DNA of 41,181 bases from Candidatus Dietzia intestinipullorum. GTDB lineage: Bacteria; Actinomycetota; Actinomycetes; Mycobacteriales; Mycobacteriaceae. Shown here piece by piece: positions 17,281 to 24,356 of the stretch (its first letter is position 1; each line of letters starts with the position of its first letter). The notes under the pieces are model-generated. The model did no database searches and had not been told where the DNA came from. It worked only from the letters and a program-made list of their open reading frames with translations. Both the position numbers and the translations under genes were made by a program. The DNA is taken from the NCBI GenBank assembly GCA_019119635.1, contig DWWP01000052.1, forward strand, positions 1 to 41,181. The letters run 5' to 3'.

Positions 17281-17286
17281 AGGATA
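17281..17286 (-). promoter_or_regulatory. Possible -10 for the DUF3073 gene
   Basis: TATCCT on the minus strand lies 77 bases before the start; there is no clear -35. The hairpin TGTGAG-10-CTCACA (17260-17281) would fall in the leader. Confidence 0.25.
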
Positions 17287-17331
17287 GCGTGCCCGGCGCG
17301 GAATGTCCGCCCGGGTCGTGCACCGCCGTGT

Positions 17332-17350
17332 CCCCGCAGGTCTGGCGGGG
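17332..17350 (-). terminator. GC hairpin downstream of ygfZ
   Basis: CCCCGC-7-GCGGGG lies 12 bases beyond the ygfZ stop and could end that leftward transcript. Confidence 0.45.
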
Positions 17351-17361
17351 CGACCGGACCC

Positions 17362-18510
17362 CTACGCCTGGCCGCGGAGCCGGCGGATCGCCTCACGGCC
17401 GGCCTGGGGCCCGGTCTCGCCGGGCGCCGTGTCGGGGTCGACGGAGGCCGCGGTGCCGTCGATGTCGAGGGCGGCGTCCGCGGGGACCGACCGCTTGAGC
17501 GACGCGAGGGCGACCGGACCCTCCTCGTGGTGCTGGACCACGGTGCCGAGCCGGCCGACGGTGCGTCCGCCCACGCTGATGTCGGCGCCCGGGGCCGGCA
17601 GGTCGTCCCCGCCGGAGCCGTCGAGCTGCAGCCGGACGAGCACGCGAGGGGACTTGCCGAGGTTGTGGACCCGCGAGACCGTCTCCTGGCCGCGGTAGCA
17701 CCCCTTGTCCAGATGGACCGCCCCGTGCTGTGACCGCTCACCGATCCACACGGGGACCTCGTGGGGGATGGTCTTCTCGTCGGTGTCCACACCGAGCCGC
17801 CCCCGGGGCGGGGTGGTGTCGACGGCGCGCAGCGACTCGAAGGCCCACGAGCCGGCGGGCTGCGCGCCGGCCGCGAGGGCGGCGTCGAACCAGGCGGACA
17901 GGTCCGGGCGCGGGACCACCAGGTCCACCGAGCCGTCCTGCGGCCACGGCATGCGCCGGGCGATCCCGCCGCCGGGGAGCGCGATGCTCGCGTACGCGTC
18001 GACCGGGAGCTCGACCCGTGTCCCGTCGGGGGCGGTGAGCGACCCGGGGAGCCGGGTGCCGGCCAGCGTGAGCACCGCCAGGTCGGCGGGCTCGGGGGAG
18101 GCGTCGGCCCAGAACACCATCTTGGCGAGGAAGCCCACGAGCGCCTCACCACGGCCCGGTTCGGTGTCCACCACGAGCGTGCCGTCGACGTCGGAGAGCA
18201 CCGCGTGGTGCTCCACCCGGCCGTTGGGGTCCAGTACCAGGGTCTCGCCGCCGGACCCGTTGGGCAGGTCGGCGACGTGCTGGGAGATGAAGCCGTCGAG
18301 CCAGGTCAGCCGCTCGGCGCCGCCGATTGTCAGGACGTCGCGGTGGGACCGGTCGACCACCACGACGCCGTCCGCGGCAGCTCTCTGCTCCCCGAAGGGG
18401 TCGCCGTGGTGGAGGGGCACCCCGCTGTCGGGGCCGGGCTCGGTCGCGTCGACCGCTCCGGGCCGGTCGAGGAGGGGGCTGCGGTACTCGGACACTGCTG
18501 AGACATCCAC
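17362..18510 (-). CDS. ygfZ: YgfZ/GcvT (CAF17) family folate-binding protein
   Basis: 382 residues. The family signature KGCYRGQE is present at 269-276 with Cys271, and the N-terminal GcvT-like fold contains VVVDRSHRDVLTIGG near 49. YgfZ/Caf17 proteins use tetrahydrofolate and help build or repair certain iron-sulfur clusters; here Fe-S enzymes such as PurF could be clients (inference). The mycobacterial counterpart Rv0811c has the same neighbours. The ATG at 18510 is fixed by TAGGAT seven bases upstream. It is divergent from the pabC-like gene across 39 bases. Confidence 0.9.
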   Translation of the reverse strand: MDVSAVSEYRSPLLDRPGAVDATEPGPDSGVPLHHGDPFGEQRAAADGVVVVDRSHRDVLTIGGAERLTWLDGFISQHVADLPNGSGGETLVLDPNGRVEHHAVLSDVDGTLVVDTEPGRGEALVGFLAKMVFWADASPEPADLAVLTLAGTRLPGSLTAPDGTRVELPVDAYASIALPGGGIARRMPWPQDGSVDLVVPRPDLSAWFDAALAAGAQPAGSWAFESLRAVDTTPPRGRLGVDTDEKTIPHEVPVWIGERSQHGAVHLDKGCYRGQETVSRVHNLGKSPRVLVRLQLDGSGGDDLPAPGADISVGGRTVGRLGTVVQHHEEGPVALASLKRSVPADAALDIDGTAASVDPDTAPGETGPQAGREAIRRLRGQA

Positions 18511-18517
18511 GGCACTG

Positions 18518-18523
18518 ATCCTA
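18518..18523 (-). promoter_or_regulatory. -10 hexamer, leaderless promoter of ygfZ
   Basis: TAGGAT on the minus strand ends seven bases before the ygfZ ATG, inside a 39-base divergent region. Confidence 0.6.
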
Positions 18524-18535
18524 CGTGCGTCGTCG

Positions 18536-18541
18536 TACTGT
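18536..18541 (+). promoter_or_regulatory. -10 hexamer, leaderless promoter of the pabC-like gene
   Basis: TACTGT ends eight bases before the ATG at 18550. It lies 12 bases from the ygfZ -10 on the other strand, so the polymerases must exclude each other. Confidence 0.5.
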
Positions 18542-18549
18542 GGTCAGTC

Positions 18550-19458
18550 ATGGGCACTGTGAAGCGAACCGGACCCCCGCGAGCCTCCGACCCCCGGGTC
18601 GTCGTCCTGGTCGCGGGTGGGCCGGCCGGCACGCGGCCGCGGGTCCACCCGGCCGACGAGCCGCTGCTGCTGGCGGACGACCTCGCGGCGGTGCGGGGGG
18701 ACGGCTGCTTCGAGACCCTGCTCGTGACCGGGGGGAAGGCGGCCAAGCCGGACCGTCATCTGGACCGGCTGGCCCGGTCCGCCGCCGCGCTGGACCTCAC
18801 CGGCCCCGACGCCCGCGCCTGGCGGGAGGGGATCGAGTTGGCGGCCCGCGAGTGGGGCGCGGCCTCCGAGGGCATGCTGCGTCTGGTCCTGTCCCGCGGT
18901 CCGGAGCGGGGCGGCGACGAGACGGCCTACATCACGGTCGCGCCGGTCACCGCGCAGGCGGAGAAGGCCCGGGCGGAGGGGATCGCCGTGACGGCCCTGT
19001 CGCGGGGGTTCCCGGCGGACCTCGCCGAGTCCGCCCCGTGGATGCTGCCCGGGTCCAAGACGCTGTCCTACGCCGCCAACATGGCCGCGCTGCGGCACGC
19101 GCGGGCCGGCGGCTTCGACGACGTGATCTACCTGTCCTCGGAAGGCGAGGTGCTCGAGGGTCCGCGCTCGACCGTCGTCATCGCGCGGTCCGGGGAACTG
19201 CTGAGTCCGCCCACCGAGGTGGGGATCCTCGAGGGCACCACGCTCGGGGCGCTCGCCGAGCTGGCCCCGTCGGAGGGGGTCGCGGTGCGGCGGGAACGCC
19301 TCCTGCTCACCGATCTGCTCACGGCCGACGCCGTGTGGATGCTGTCCTCGGTGACGCTGGCCGCGCGGGTGCACCGGATCGACTCGGTGGTGCTACCGGA
19401 TGCCGCTGCCGCTCCCGACGTGGCCGGGATGGTGGACCGGGCGGTGGGGCGCGCCTGA
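18550..19458 (+). CDS. pabC: Class IV aminotransferase, aminodeoxychorismate lyase-like
   Basis: 302 residues of the fold-type IV PLP family. GDGCFETLLVTGGKAAKPDRHLDRL-like text near 50-74, the PLP lysine Lys170 in PGSKTLSY and EGEVLEGPRSTVVI near 198-211 are visible. The best assignment is 4-amino-4-deoxychorismate lyase, giving p-aminobenzoate for folate; a D-amino-acid or branched-chain aminotransferase cannot be excluded. A folate role would fit its divergent partner YgfZ, which binds folate. It converges on the nitrobindin-like gene across a 15-bp tandem repeat. Confidence 0.78.
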   Translation: MGTVKRTGPPRASDPRVVVLVAGGPAGTRPRVHPADEPLLLADDLAAVRGDGCFETLLVTGGKAAKPDRHLDRLARSAAALDLTGPDARAWREGIELAAREWGAASEGMLRLVLSRGPERGGDETAYITVAPVTAQAEKARAEGIAVTALSRGFPADLAESAPWMLPGSKTLSYAANMAALRHARAGGFDDVIYLSSEGEVLEGPRSTVVIARSGELLSPPTEVGILEGTTLGALAELAPSEGVAVRRERLLLTDLLTADAVWMLSSVTLAARVHRIDSVVLPDAAAAPDVAGMVDRAVGRA

Positions 19459-19475
19459 CCGCTCGGCGGCGGGCC

Positions 19476-19510
19476 CGCGACACCGTGGTGCGCGACACCG
19501 TGGTGCGCGA
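19476..19510. repeat. 15-bp tandem repeat between convergent genes
   Basis: CGCGACACCGTGGTG is present at 19476-19490 and 19491-19505, followed by a partial third copy (CGCGA). Each copy contains the self-complementary CACCGTGGTG. It may act as paired small terminator hairpins. Confidence 0.7.
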
Positions 19511-19527
19511 CCCCGGGGGCGGGGAGG

Positions 19528-20217
19528 TCAGCCGGCGACGCGCTGCAGGCGTGCGGACATGCGGGGGACGAGGCCCCTCTCGGGGTGCACGCGTTCCTCG
19601 ACCCAGCCCAGGTCGCCGCCCTCGACGATCCCGTACATCCGCTTGGCGCCGCCGCGGGCGGGGCCGGTGGGGGACGTGAGGACCACGTCGGTGGACATCT
19701 CCCACGCGGACTGGCTGATCGGCTTGCCGTAGTACATCTCGATGACCCCGGCCGCGTGCGCCACGAGGAACTCGAGCTGGTCGTCCTCGGAGATCCGCCA
19801 GAACCCGGACTCGCGGTACGCGGCCCCGTCGACGGCGCCGCCGGAGTCGAAGGTCCAGCAGCGGGAGGACCAGCTCAGGTAGTTCTCGCCGTCGTGCGAG
19901 ATCACGAGCTGCTGGCCGAAGCGGTGCTCGCCACGCTCCTCGGTGTCCGCCTCGCCCTCGCCTTCCCAGACGCCCACGATCGGCAGCAGGGCCAGCAGCC
20001 CCGGGTGCAGGTCGGGGCCGTGTCGGAGATTGGCGGTGTCCTCGGCGATGGGCAGCTCGGAGAACGGGGTGATGTTGCGGCCCGCGGTGATCTCGGAGCG
20101 TTCGGTGGCGGCCTCGACCGCCGCGTTGCCCGAGCCCGGGACGACGGACTGCTGGTCCGCCCCCTCGGGGGTGGGCCGGCCGGGGGAGTCGACGCCTGCG
20201 TCGCGGTCGCCCGTCAC
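19528..20217 (-). CDS. Nitrobindin-like / FABP-fold protein lacking the heme-ligand histidine
   Basis: 229 residues from GTG 20217. The THAP4/nitrobindin fold is marked by LLPIVGVWEGEGEAD near 77, FGQQLVISHDGENYLSW near 98 and YGIVEGGDLGWVEERV near 190. In nitrobindins the heme iron is held by a histidine near the C-terminus; the matching place here reads PRMSARL with Arg219, so ferric heme binding or peroxynitrite isomerisation is doubtful (alignment from memory). The GTG overlaps the stop of the 32-residue gene (GTGA), which decides the start over an ATG at 20262. Rv0813c is the mycobacterial relative. Confidence 0.85.
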   Translation of the reverse strand: MTGDRDAGVDSPGRPTPEGADQQSVVPGSGNAAVEAATERSEITAGRNITPFSELPIAEDTANLRHGPDLHPGLLALLPIVGVWEGEGEADTEERGEHRFGQQLVISHDGENYLSWSSRCWTFDSGGAVDGAAYRESGFWRISEDDQLEFLVAHAAGVIEMYYGKPISQSAWEMSTDVVLTSPTGPARGGAKRMYGIVEGGDLGWVEERVHPERGLVPRMSARLQRVAG

Positions 20218-20312
20218 GATTCGTCGGTGACCGTACGGTAGACGATGTAGCAGGTCAGCCACAGGATGAACAACGTCATGAGGACGAGGAGGATCTCGAA
20301 GAAGAGCACCAT
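20214..20312 (-). CDS. 32-residue single-helix membrane protein
   Basis: This short gene encodes MVLFFEILLVLMTLFILWLT followed by CYIVYRTVTDES. About 25 residues form one hydrophobic helix, with a polar C-terminal tail. Two independent signals support it: TAGAAT lies six bases before its ATG, and its TGA overlaps the GTG of the nitrobindin-like gene by four bases. It is therefore the first gene of that operon. The function is unknown; it may anchor or regulate the FABP-fold partner at the membrane. Confidence 0.75.
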   Translation of the reverse strand: MVLFFEILLVLMTLFILWLTCYIVYRTVTDES

Positions 20313-20318
20313 GGTGCG

Positions 20319-20324
20319 ATTCTA
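20319..20324 (-). promoter_or_regulatory. -10 hexamer, leaderless promoter of the 32-residue gene
   Basis: TAGAAT on the minus strand ends six bases before the ATG at 20312; close to the consensus. Confidence 0.6.
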
Positions 20325-20331
20325 ACCCTCG

Positions 20332-20859
20332 TCAGGCCCGGCTCCCACCCCGAGGGGCCGAGCCGAGCGAGATGCGGGCGTCGATCGAGTGGATCAGGCA
20401 GTCCTCGGCCGGGATGAGGAAGTCCTCGCGCACCCGCGCCTTGAGCCCCACCGCGGTGACCAGAGTGAAGTCGGCGTGCACGATGCCCTCCCGGCCCGGC
20501 GGGTCCACCGTGACGGCGATGTCGGTGATCTCGCGGATCGCGGAGTACTGCAGGTGCAGGTGGAGGTCCCACCGGAGCTGCGAGGCGCCGAACCCGGTCC
20601 GTAGGCCGTTCTCGTGACGCGCGCAGTCCGGGGCGAACGGGACGCGCCACGCGGCCGCCGGGAGGGTCAGCGCGGTGAGGTAGGTCCGGGCCGCGGCCTC
20701 GCGTTCCCCGGGCGAGTAGGGGCCGGGATGGTCCGGCACCGCGGGGGTGGCGCCGCGCCGCTGGTCGATCCCCACCAGCACGGTGGAGGCGACCGATGCG
20801 CCGACGGCGACGACGGAGGCCCGGCCGACGAGGCCGGCTGCTCGGGAAAGGAAGGACAT
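20332..20859 (-). CDS. Exported or membrane-anchored NTF2-like protein of unknown function
   Basis: 175 residues. One hydrophobic segment at about 8-30 could be a signal peptide or anchor. The rest contains YSPGEREAAARTYLTALT near 48 and PFAPDCARHENGLRTG near 74, which resemble DUF8021/SnoaL-like cone-fold proteins, and ends with FLIPAEDCLIHSIDARI. Two cysteines (DCAR and EDC) could pair outside the cell. The ATG at 20859 follows TAACCT by seven bases. It sits between the rhodanese gene and the small membrane protein; the neighbours do not reveal its role. Confidence 0.7.
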   Translation of the reverse strand: MSFLSRAAGLVGRASVVAVGASVASTVLVGIDQRRGATPAVPDHPGPYSPGEREAAARTYLTALTLPAAAWRVPFAPDCARHENGLRTGFGASQLRWDLHLHLQYSAIREITDIAVTVDPPGREGIVHADFTLVTAVGLKARVREDFLIPAEDCLIHSIDARISLGSAPRGGSRA

Positions 20860-20866
20860 GGTCCCG

Positions 20867-20872
20867 AGGTTA
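20867..20872 (-). promoter_or_regulatory. -10 hexamer, leaderless promoter of the NTF2-like gene
   Basis: TAACCT on the minus strand ends seven bases before the ATG at 20859. Confidence 0.55.
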
Positions 20873-20907
20873 GCGAGCGGGGCGCGCCCGTGGGGGGCGT
20901 ACCTCGC

Positions 20908-21744
20908 TCACCGTTCGACGGGCACGCCGATCAGCGAGCCGTACTCGACCCAGCTGCCGTCGTAGTTGACCACGCCGGGTCGTCCGAGGAGTTCGTGGAG
21001 GACGAACCAGGTGTGGCTGGAGCGTTCCCCGATGCGGCAGTAGGCCACGATCCGCCGGTCCGGGTCGGCCAGCACGTCGGCGTAGAGCTCGCGCAGCTCG
21101 GCGTCGGGGCGGAACGTGCCGTCGCGGGTGACCGCCCGGTTCCAGGGGATGTTCACCGCCCCCGGGATGTGCCCGCGCTGGCGGCCGCCCTCCTGGGGCA
21201 GGCCGGCGGGGGCGGCCAGCCGACCGGTGTACTCGTCCACCGAGCGCACGTCGACGAGGGCGTCGCTGCCCAGTCCGGCGAGGACGTCGTCCCGGAAGGC
21301 CCGGATGGACAGGTCCTGCGGCCGGGCCTCGTACCGGGTCCGGGGCCGGTCCGGCGTGTCGTGGTCGAGGGGGAGGCCGTCCCGCTCCCACTTCATGCGC
21401 CCGCCGTCGAGGAGTCGGACGTCGGCGTGGCCGTAGAGGCGGAAGTACCAGTAGGCGTAGGCGGCGAACCAGTTGTGGTTGCCGCCGTACAGCACCACGG
21501 TGTGCTCGCGCGTGATGCCGCGGTCGGACATGAGCTCGCCGAACCTGTCGCGGTCCACGAGGTCACGTGCGTGTTCCTGCTGGAGCTCGGTGCGCCAGTC
21601 CAGGGCGACGGCGCCGGGGATGTGCCCGTCGAGGTGGTACGCGGAGACGTCCTCGTCGACCTCGACAAAGACCACTGACTCGTCCATACCCGCCAGGCGC
21701 TCTTCGGCCCAGCGCGTGCTGACGAGGACGGAGTCGCGGCTCAT
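20908..21744 (-). CDS. Thiosulfate sulfurtransferase (two-domain rhodanese)
   Basis: 278 residues with two rhodanese domains. The first (about 5-125) lacks the catalytic cysteine (YGGNHNWFA); the second carries Cys236 in the loop CRIGERSSHTWF, the same loop as in mycobacterial CysA2/SseA proteins. It moves sulfane sulfur from thiosulfate or 3-mercaptopyruvate to an acceptor. In mycobacteria the downstream gene is a small SseC protein; here it is missing and the NTF2-like gene follows. The ATG at 21744 is set by TAGACT seven bases upstream; a longer frame would run into lmeA. Confidence 0.92.
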   Translation of the reverse strand: MSRDSVLVSTRWAEERLAGMDESVVFVEVDEDVSAYHLDGHIPGAVALDWRTELQQEHARDLVDRDRFGELMSDRGITREHTVVLYGGNHNWFAAYAYWYFRLYGHADVRLLDGGRMKWERDGLPLDHDTPDRPRTRYEARPQDLSIRAFRDDVLAGLGSDALVDVRSVDEYTGRLAAPAGLPQEGGRQRGHIPGAVNIPWNRAVTRDGTFRPDAELRELYADVLADPDRRIVAYCRIGERSSHTWFVLHELLGRPGVVNYDGSWVEYGSLIGVPVER

Positions 21745-21751
21745 GGCGCAG

Positions 21752-21757
21752 AGTCTA
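21752..21757 (-). promoter_or_regulatory. -10 hexamer of the rhodanese gene, overlapping the lmeA stop
   Basis: TAGACT on the minus strand ends seven bases before the ATG at 21744. Its first three bases are the TAG stop codon of lmeA, so promoter and stop share sequence. Confidence 0.6.
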
Positions 21758-22498
21758 ATGGTCGGGGCGGGCGAGGTCGCCGAGCGGAGTGGGGCCCGGC
21801 CCGGCGGTCCCGGCCGCGACGAGCGTGCCCCCGCGCACGCCGAGTGTCTCCACGTCCATGCCGAGCGGGAGCAGATCCTCCGGAAGGGTGAGCGCGGTGC
21901 GGCCCAGCGCGAGGTTCCGGTCCTGGTCCTCGACGCCCGCGGGCCCGGTCGCCGGCGCAACGGGGACCAGGTGCGCGCCGCGTTCGTCGACGACCAGGTC
22001 GACGAACGTCGAGATCTCCGCGCCGTCCGCGGTCCCCGAGACGCGGGCCCGGTGCTCGAGGCCGCCGGCGAGGCTGGGGTCGTCGGCGGCGCCCAACCGC
22101 GTCTGGTCCATCCCGAGTGCCCGCCCGAGGGCATCGCCAGTGACCTGCACCTCCACGGTGAGCTCGCCGGCGGCCAGCGGGGCACCCGGATCGCGGACTC
22201 CCGAGACGTCGGTGGCCGAGGCCTCGACGGTGACGGCGCCGAACGCCGGACGCTCCACGCCCTCCGCGCGGATCGTGACCGACGACAGCACGTCCCCGTC
22301 CGGCCCGGTCCACCGGCCCGTCGGGGCGCCGCCGATCGTCACGGCCGGCGCGGGGACCCCCGGGGTCGCCGGGCGGATCCGGTGCGAGAGGTCGGCCTCG
22401 ACCCGGGAGGCCGACACCGAGTCGACGGCGAACGCCCCGCCCGCCAGCACGAGCACCGTCGCGACAGCGATCGCGAGGGCCCGGCGCGGTGAACTCAT
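21755..22498 (-). CDS. lmeA: LmeA family (DUF2993) phospholipid-binding exported protein
   Basis: 247 residues. A signal or anchor helix lies at about 5-27 (ALAIAVATVLVLAGGAF), followed by VDSVSASRVEADLSHRI, the usual DUF2993 opening. In mycobacteria LmeA (Rv0817c, in the same neighbourhood) binds phospholipids in the periplasm and is needed for mannan elongation in lipomannan; the same role is inferred. The ATG at 22498 is preferred to one 96 bases upstream because the signal helix begins there and TAGACC lies eight bases before it. Confidence 0.82.
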   Translation of the reverse strand: MSSPRRALAIAVATVLVLAGGAFAVDSVSASRVEADLSHRIRPATPGVPAPAVTIGGAPTGRWTGPDGDVLSSVTIRAEGVERPAFGAVTVEASATDVSGVRDPGAPLAAGELTVEVQVTGDALGRALGMDQTRLGAADDPSLAGGLEHRARVSGTADGAEISTFVDLVVDERGAHLVPVAPATGPAGVEDQDRNLALGRTALTLPEDLLPLGMDVETLGVRGGTLVAAGTAGPGPTPLGDLARPDH

Positions 22499-22506
22499 GG
22501 GATCAA

Positions 22507-22512
22507 GGTCTA
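22507..22512 (-). promoter_or_regulatory. Probable -10, leaderless promoter of lmeA
   Basis: TAGACC on the minus strand ends eight bases before the ATG at 22498; divergent from the glnR promoter. Confidence 0.45.
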
Positions 22513-22545
22513 CTCCATCGCCGCGCCCGCCGGTCGGGGCGTCGC

Positions 22546-22551
22546 TAAGAT
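22546..22551 (+). promoter_or_regulatory. -10 hexamer of the glnR-mshD operon
   Basis: TAAGAT predicts a start near 22558 and a 24-base leader carrying AAGGAG at 22570-22575 before the ATG at 22582. Confidence 0.5.
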
Positions 22552-22581
22552 CGTCCCACGCGCCGGGCGAAGGAGAAGCGG

Positions 22582-23271
22582 ATGGAACTGGCACTCCTCA
22601 CCGCGGACACCGATGCCGGGGCGGTCCTCCCGGCGCTGCCGCTGCTCCCGCACACCGTCCGGCTGCTCCCGCCCGCCGCCTCCTCGGTCGCCCGACTCGC
22701 CGGTGCCGCGGTCGCCGTCGTCGATGCCCGCGGCGAGCTGGTCGCGGCCCGGGCCCTGTGCCGGGTGCTGTCCGGCGGCTCCGGGCCACCCGTGGTCGGT
22801 GTGCTCGCGGAGGGCGGGCTGATCGCGGTCACCGGGGACTGGGGGCTCGACGACATCGTCCTGCCCGGCGCCGGCCCGGCGGAGATCGACGCGCGGCTCA
22901 GGCTTCTCGCGGCCCGGCACGCCTCGACGGGGGACGGCGAGGGCGGCATGGTCGTCGTGGGTGAGCTGGGGATCGACGAGGAGACCTATGTGGCCCGGGT
23001 CCGGGGGAGGCCGCTCGACCTGACCTACAAGGAGTTCGAGCTGCTCAAGTACCTGTGCCGGCACCCCGGCCGGGTGTTCTCGCGCGCCCAGCTCCTCCAC
23101 GAGGTGTGGGGGTACGACTACTTCGGTGGCACCCGCACCGTCGACGTGCACGTGCGTCGGCTGCGGGCCAAACTCGGCCCCGATCACGAGTCGTTGATCG
23201 GGACCGTCCGTAACGTCGGGTACAAGGCGGTCCGACCCACGGACCCCAGGGAAGCAGGAGGGGACGCATGA
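22582..23271 (+). CDS. glnR: GlnR-type OmpR-family nitrogen response regulator
   Basis: 229 residues. The N-terminal atypical receiver retains Asp48 in VAVVDARGEL, the residue conserved in actinobacterial GlnR, but lacks an ordinary acidic pocket. The C-terminal winged-helix (about 120-220) contains LTYKEFELLKYLCRHPGRVF and TRTVDVHVRRLRAKLG. GlnR controls ammonium transport and glutamine synthetase genes. There is no adjacent sensor kinase, as is typical. The ATG has AAGGAG six bases upstream. The stop overlaps mshD (ATGA), an arrangement conserved in mycobacteria (Rv0818-Rv0819). Confidence 0.9.
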   Translation: MELALLTADTDAGAVLPALPLLPHTVRLLPPAASSVARLAGAAVAVVDARGELVAARALCRVLSGGSGPPVVGVLAEGGLIAVTGDWGLDDIVLPGAGPAEIDARLRLLAARHASTGDGEGGMVVVGELGIDEETYVARVRGRPLDLTYKEFELLKYLCRHPGRVFSRAQLLHEVWGYDYFGGTRTVDVHVRRLRAKLGPDHESLIGTVRNVGYKAVRPTDPREAGGDA

Positions 23272-24209
23272 AGGTCGTCGAGGGCGCGGTGGACGAGCGG
23301 GACGCGGAGGCCGTCGAGTCGGCCGCCGCGGCCGCCCACGAGGCGGACGGCGTGGCCCCCCTCGGGGAGCAGCCGCTGCGGGCGCTCAGGGCGTCCGACG
23401 ACGACGGGGTGCGGCACCTGCTCGTGCGCGACGCCGACGGCGGGATCGCAGGGTATGCGCAGCTCGCAGGAGCCGGGGAGGGGGCGTCCGCCGAGCTCGT
23501 CGTCGTCCCCGGGGAGCGGCGACGCGGCATCGGCACCGAGCTCGTGCGCGCCGTGCTCGACAGGGAGCCGGGCGCTGCGGTGTGGGCCCACGGTGACCTG
23601 CCGGCGGCACAGGGGCTCGCGGACGGGGCCGGGATGGTGCGCACGCGCGAGCTGCTCATGATGCGCCGGCGCGGTGCGGACGGTCCGGCGCTGGAGGAGA
23701 TGGCGCCCGCCGGGGGGATCGAGACCGGCACCCTCGCCGAGGCGGCCTCCGAGGGGGGCGCCCGCTGGCCGGGGCTGGACGCGCGGGCGGAGTTCCTCCG
23801 GGTCAACAACGCGGCGTTCGCGTGGCACCCCGAACAGGGGGGATGGTCGCGCGAGCAGATGGACGACCGGTTCGCGGTGGACTGGGTGGACCCGGCCGGG
23901 ATCTTCCTGGCGGTGGACACCTCGGGGGCGGCGCCGCGGCTGACCGGGTTCCACTGGACCAAGGTCGCCCCCGCCGGGCCGGGCGAGGAGACCGAGGGCG
24001 AGGTGTACGTCGTGGCCGTCGACCCCGCCGACCAGGGGCGGGGCCTGGGTGGCCTGCTCACCACGCTCGGGGTGGCGCACCTCGAGGAGAGAGTGCGCGT
24101 GGGCTCGGTCGTCCTCTACGTGGAGGGCGACAACGCGCCGGCGCGACGCACCTACGAACGACTGGGTTTCGCGATCGCGCATGTTGATGCGACATACAAC
24201 ACAGCATGA
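23268..24209 (+). CDS. mshD: Mycothiol synthase (acetyl-CoA:Cys-GlcN-Ins acetyltransferase)
   Basis: 313 residues with two GNAT domains. The N-terminal one has VVVPGERRRGIGTELV near 77-92, the C-terminal active one VAVDPADQGRGLGGLL near 247-262. MshD adds the acetyl group in the last step of mycothiol, the main low-molecular-weight thiol of actinobacteria. FAWHPEQGGW near 183 is a typical MshD block. The start overlaps glnR by four bases. The last codons become AT-rich (DATYNTA). A hairpin at 24237-24272 follows. Confidence 0.93.
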   Translation: MKVVEGAVDERDAEAVESAAAAAHEADGVAPLGEQPLRALRASDDDGVRHLLVRDADGGIAGYAQLAGAGEGASAELVVVPGERRRGIGTELVRAVLDREPGAAVWAHGDLPAAQGLADGAGMVRTRELLMMRRRGADGPALEEMAPAGGIETGTLAEAASEGGARWPGLDARAEFLRVNNAAFAWHPEQGGWSREQMDDRFAVDWVDPAGIFLAVDTSGAAPRLTGFHWTKVAPAGPGEETEGEVYVVAVDPADQGRGLGGLLTTLGVAHLEERVRVGSVVLYVEGDNAPARRTYERLGFAIAHVDATYNTA

Positions 24210-24236
24210 TTATTCGCTGATCCCACTGCGGCCTTC

Positions 24237-24272
24237 CCCGAGTCCGTGCAGGTCATCGCGGATGTTCTCGGG
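24237..24272 (+). terminator. Hairpin after mshD
   Basis: CCCGAG (24237-24242) and CTCGGG (24267-24272) can pair, with a smaller inner CCG/CGG pairing. There is no T-tract. It may separate mshD from the pst operon. Confidence 0.35.
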
Positions 24273-24307
24273 AGCATGCTGAAGCCTTCTCTCAGGGTGG
24301 GCCTCGA

Positions 24308-24351
24308 GTTCACCCGCCGTTCACCTCGTCCGGACAGCGTGTTCATATCGG
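24308..24351 (+). promoter_or_regulatory. PHO box: 11-bp-phased GTTCA repeats upstream of pstS
   Basis: GTTCACCCGCC (24308-24318) and GTTCACCTCGT (24319-24329) are adjacent 11-base direct repeat units; a third, GTTCATATCGG (24341-24351), follows after exactly one more 11-base register. This matches the direct-repeat-unit architecture of actinobacterial PhoP/RegX3 operators, which activate pst under phosphate limitation. The box ends six bases before the -10 hexamer. Confidence 0.85.
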
Positions 24352-24356
24352 CGACT

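Noticed and set aside
17205-17361. Extra gene between the DUF3073 gene and ygfZ
   Set aside because: The stretch holds two small hairpins and a possible hexamer; frames there are short, have no ribosome-binding site and no family motif.
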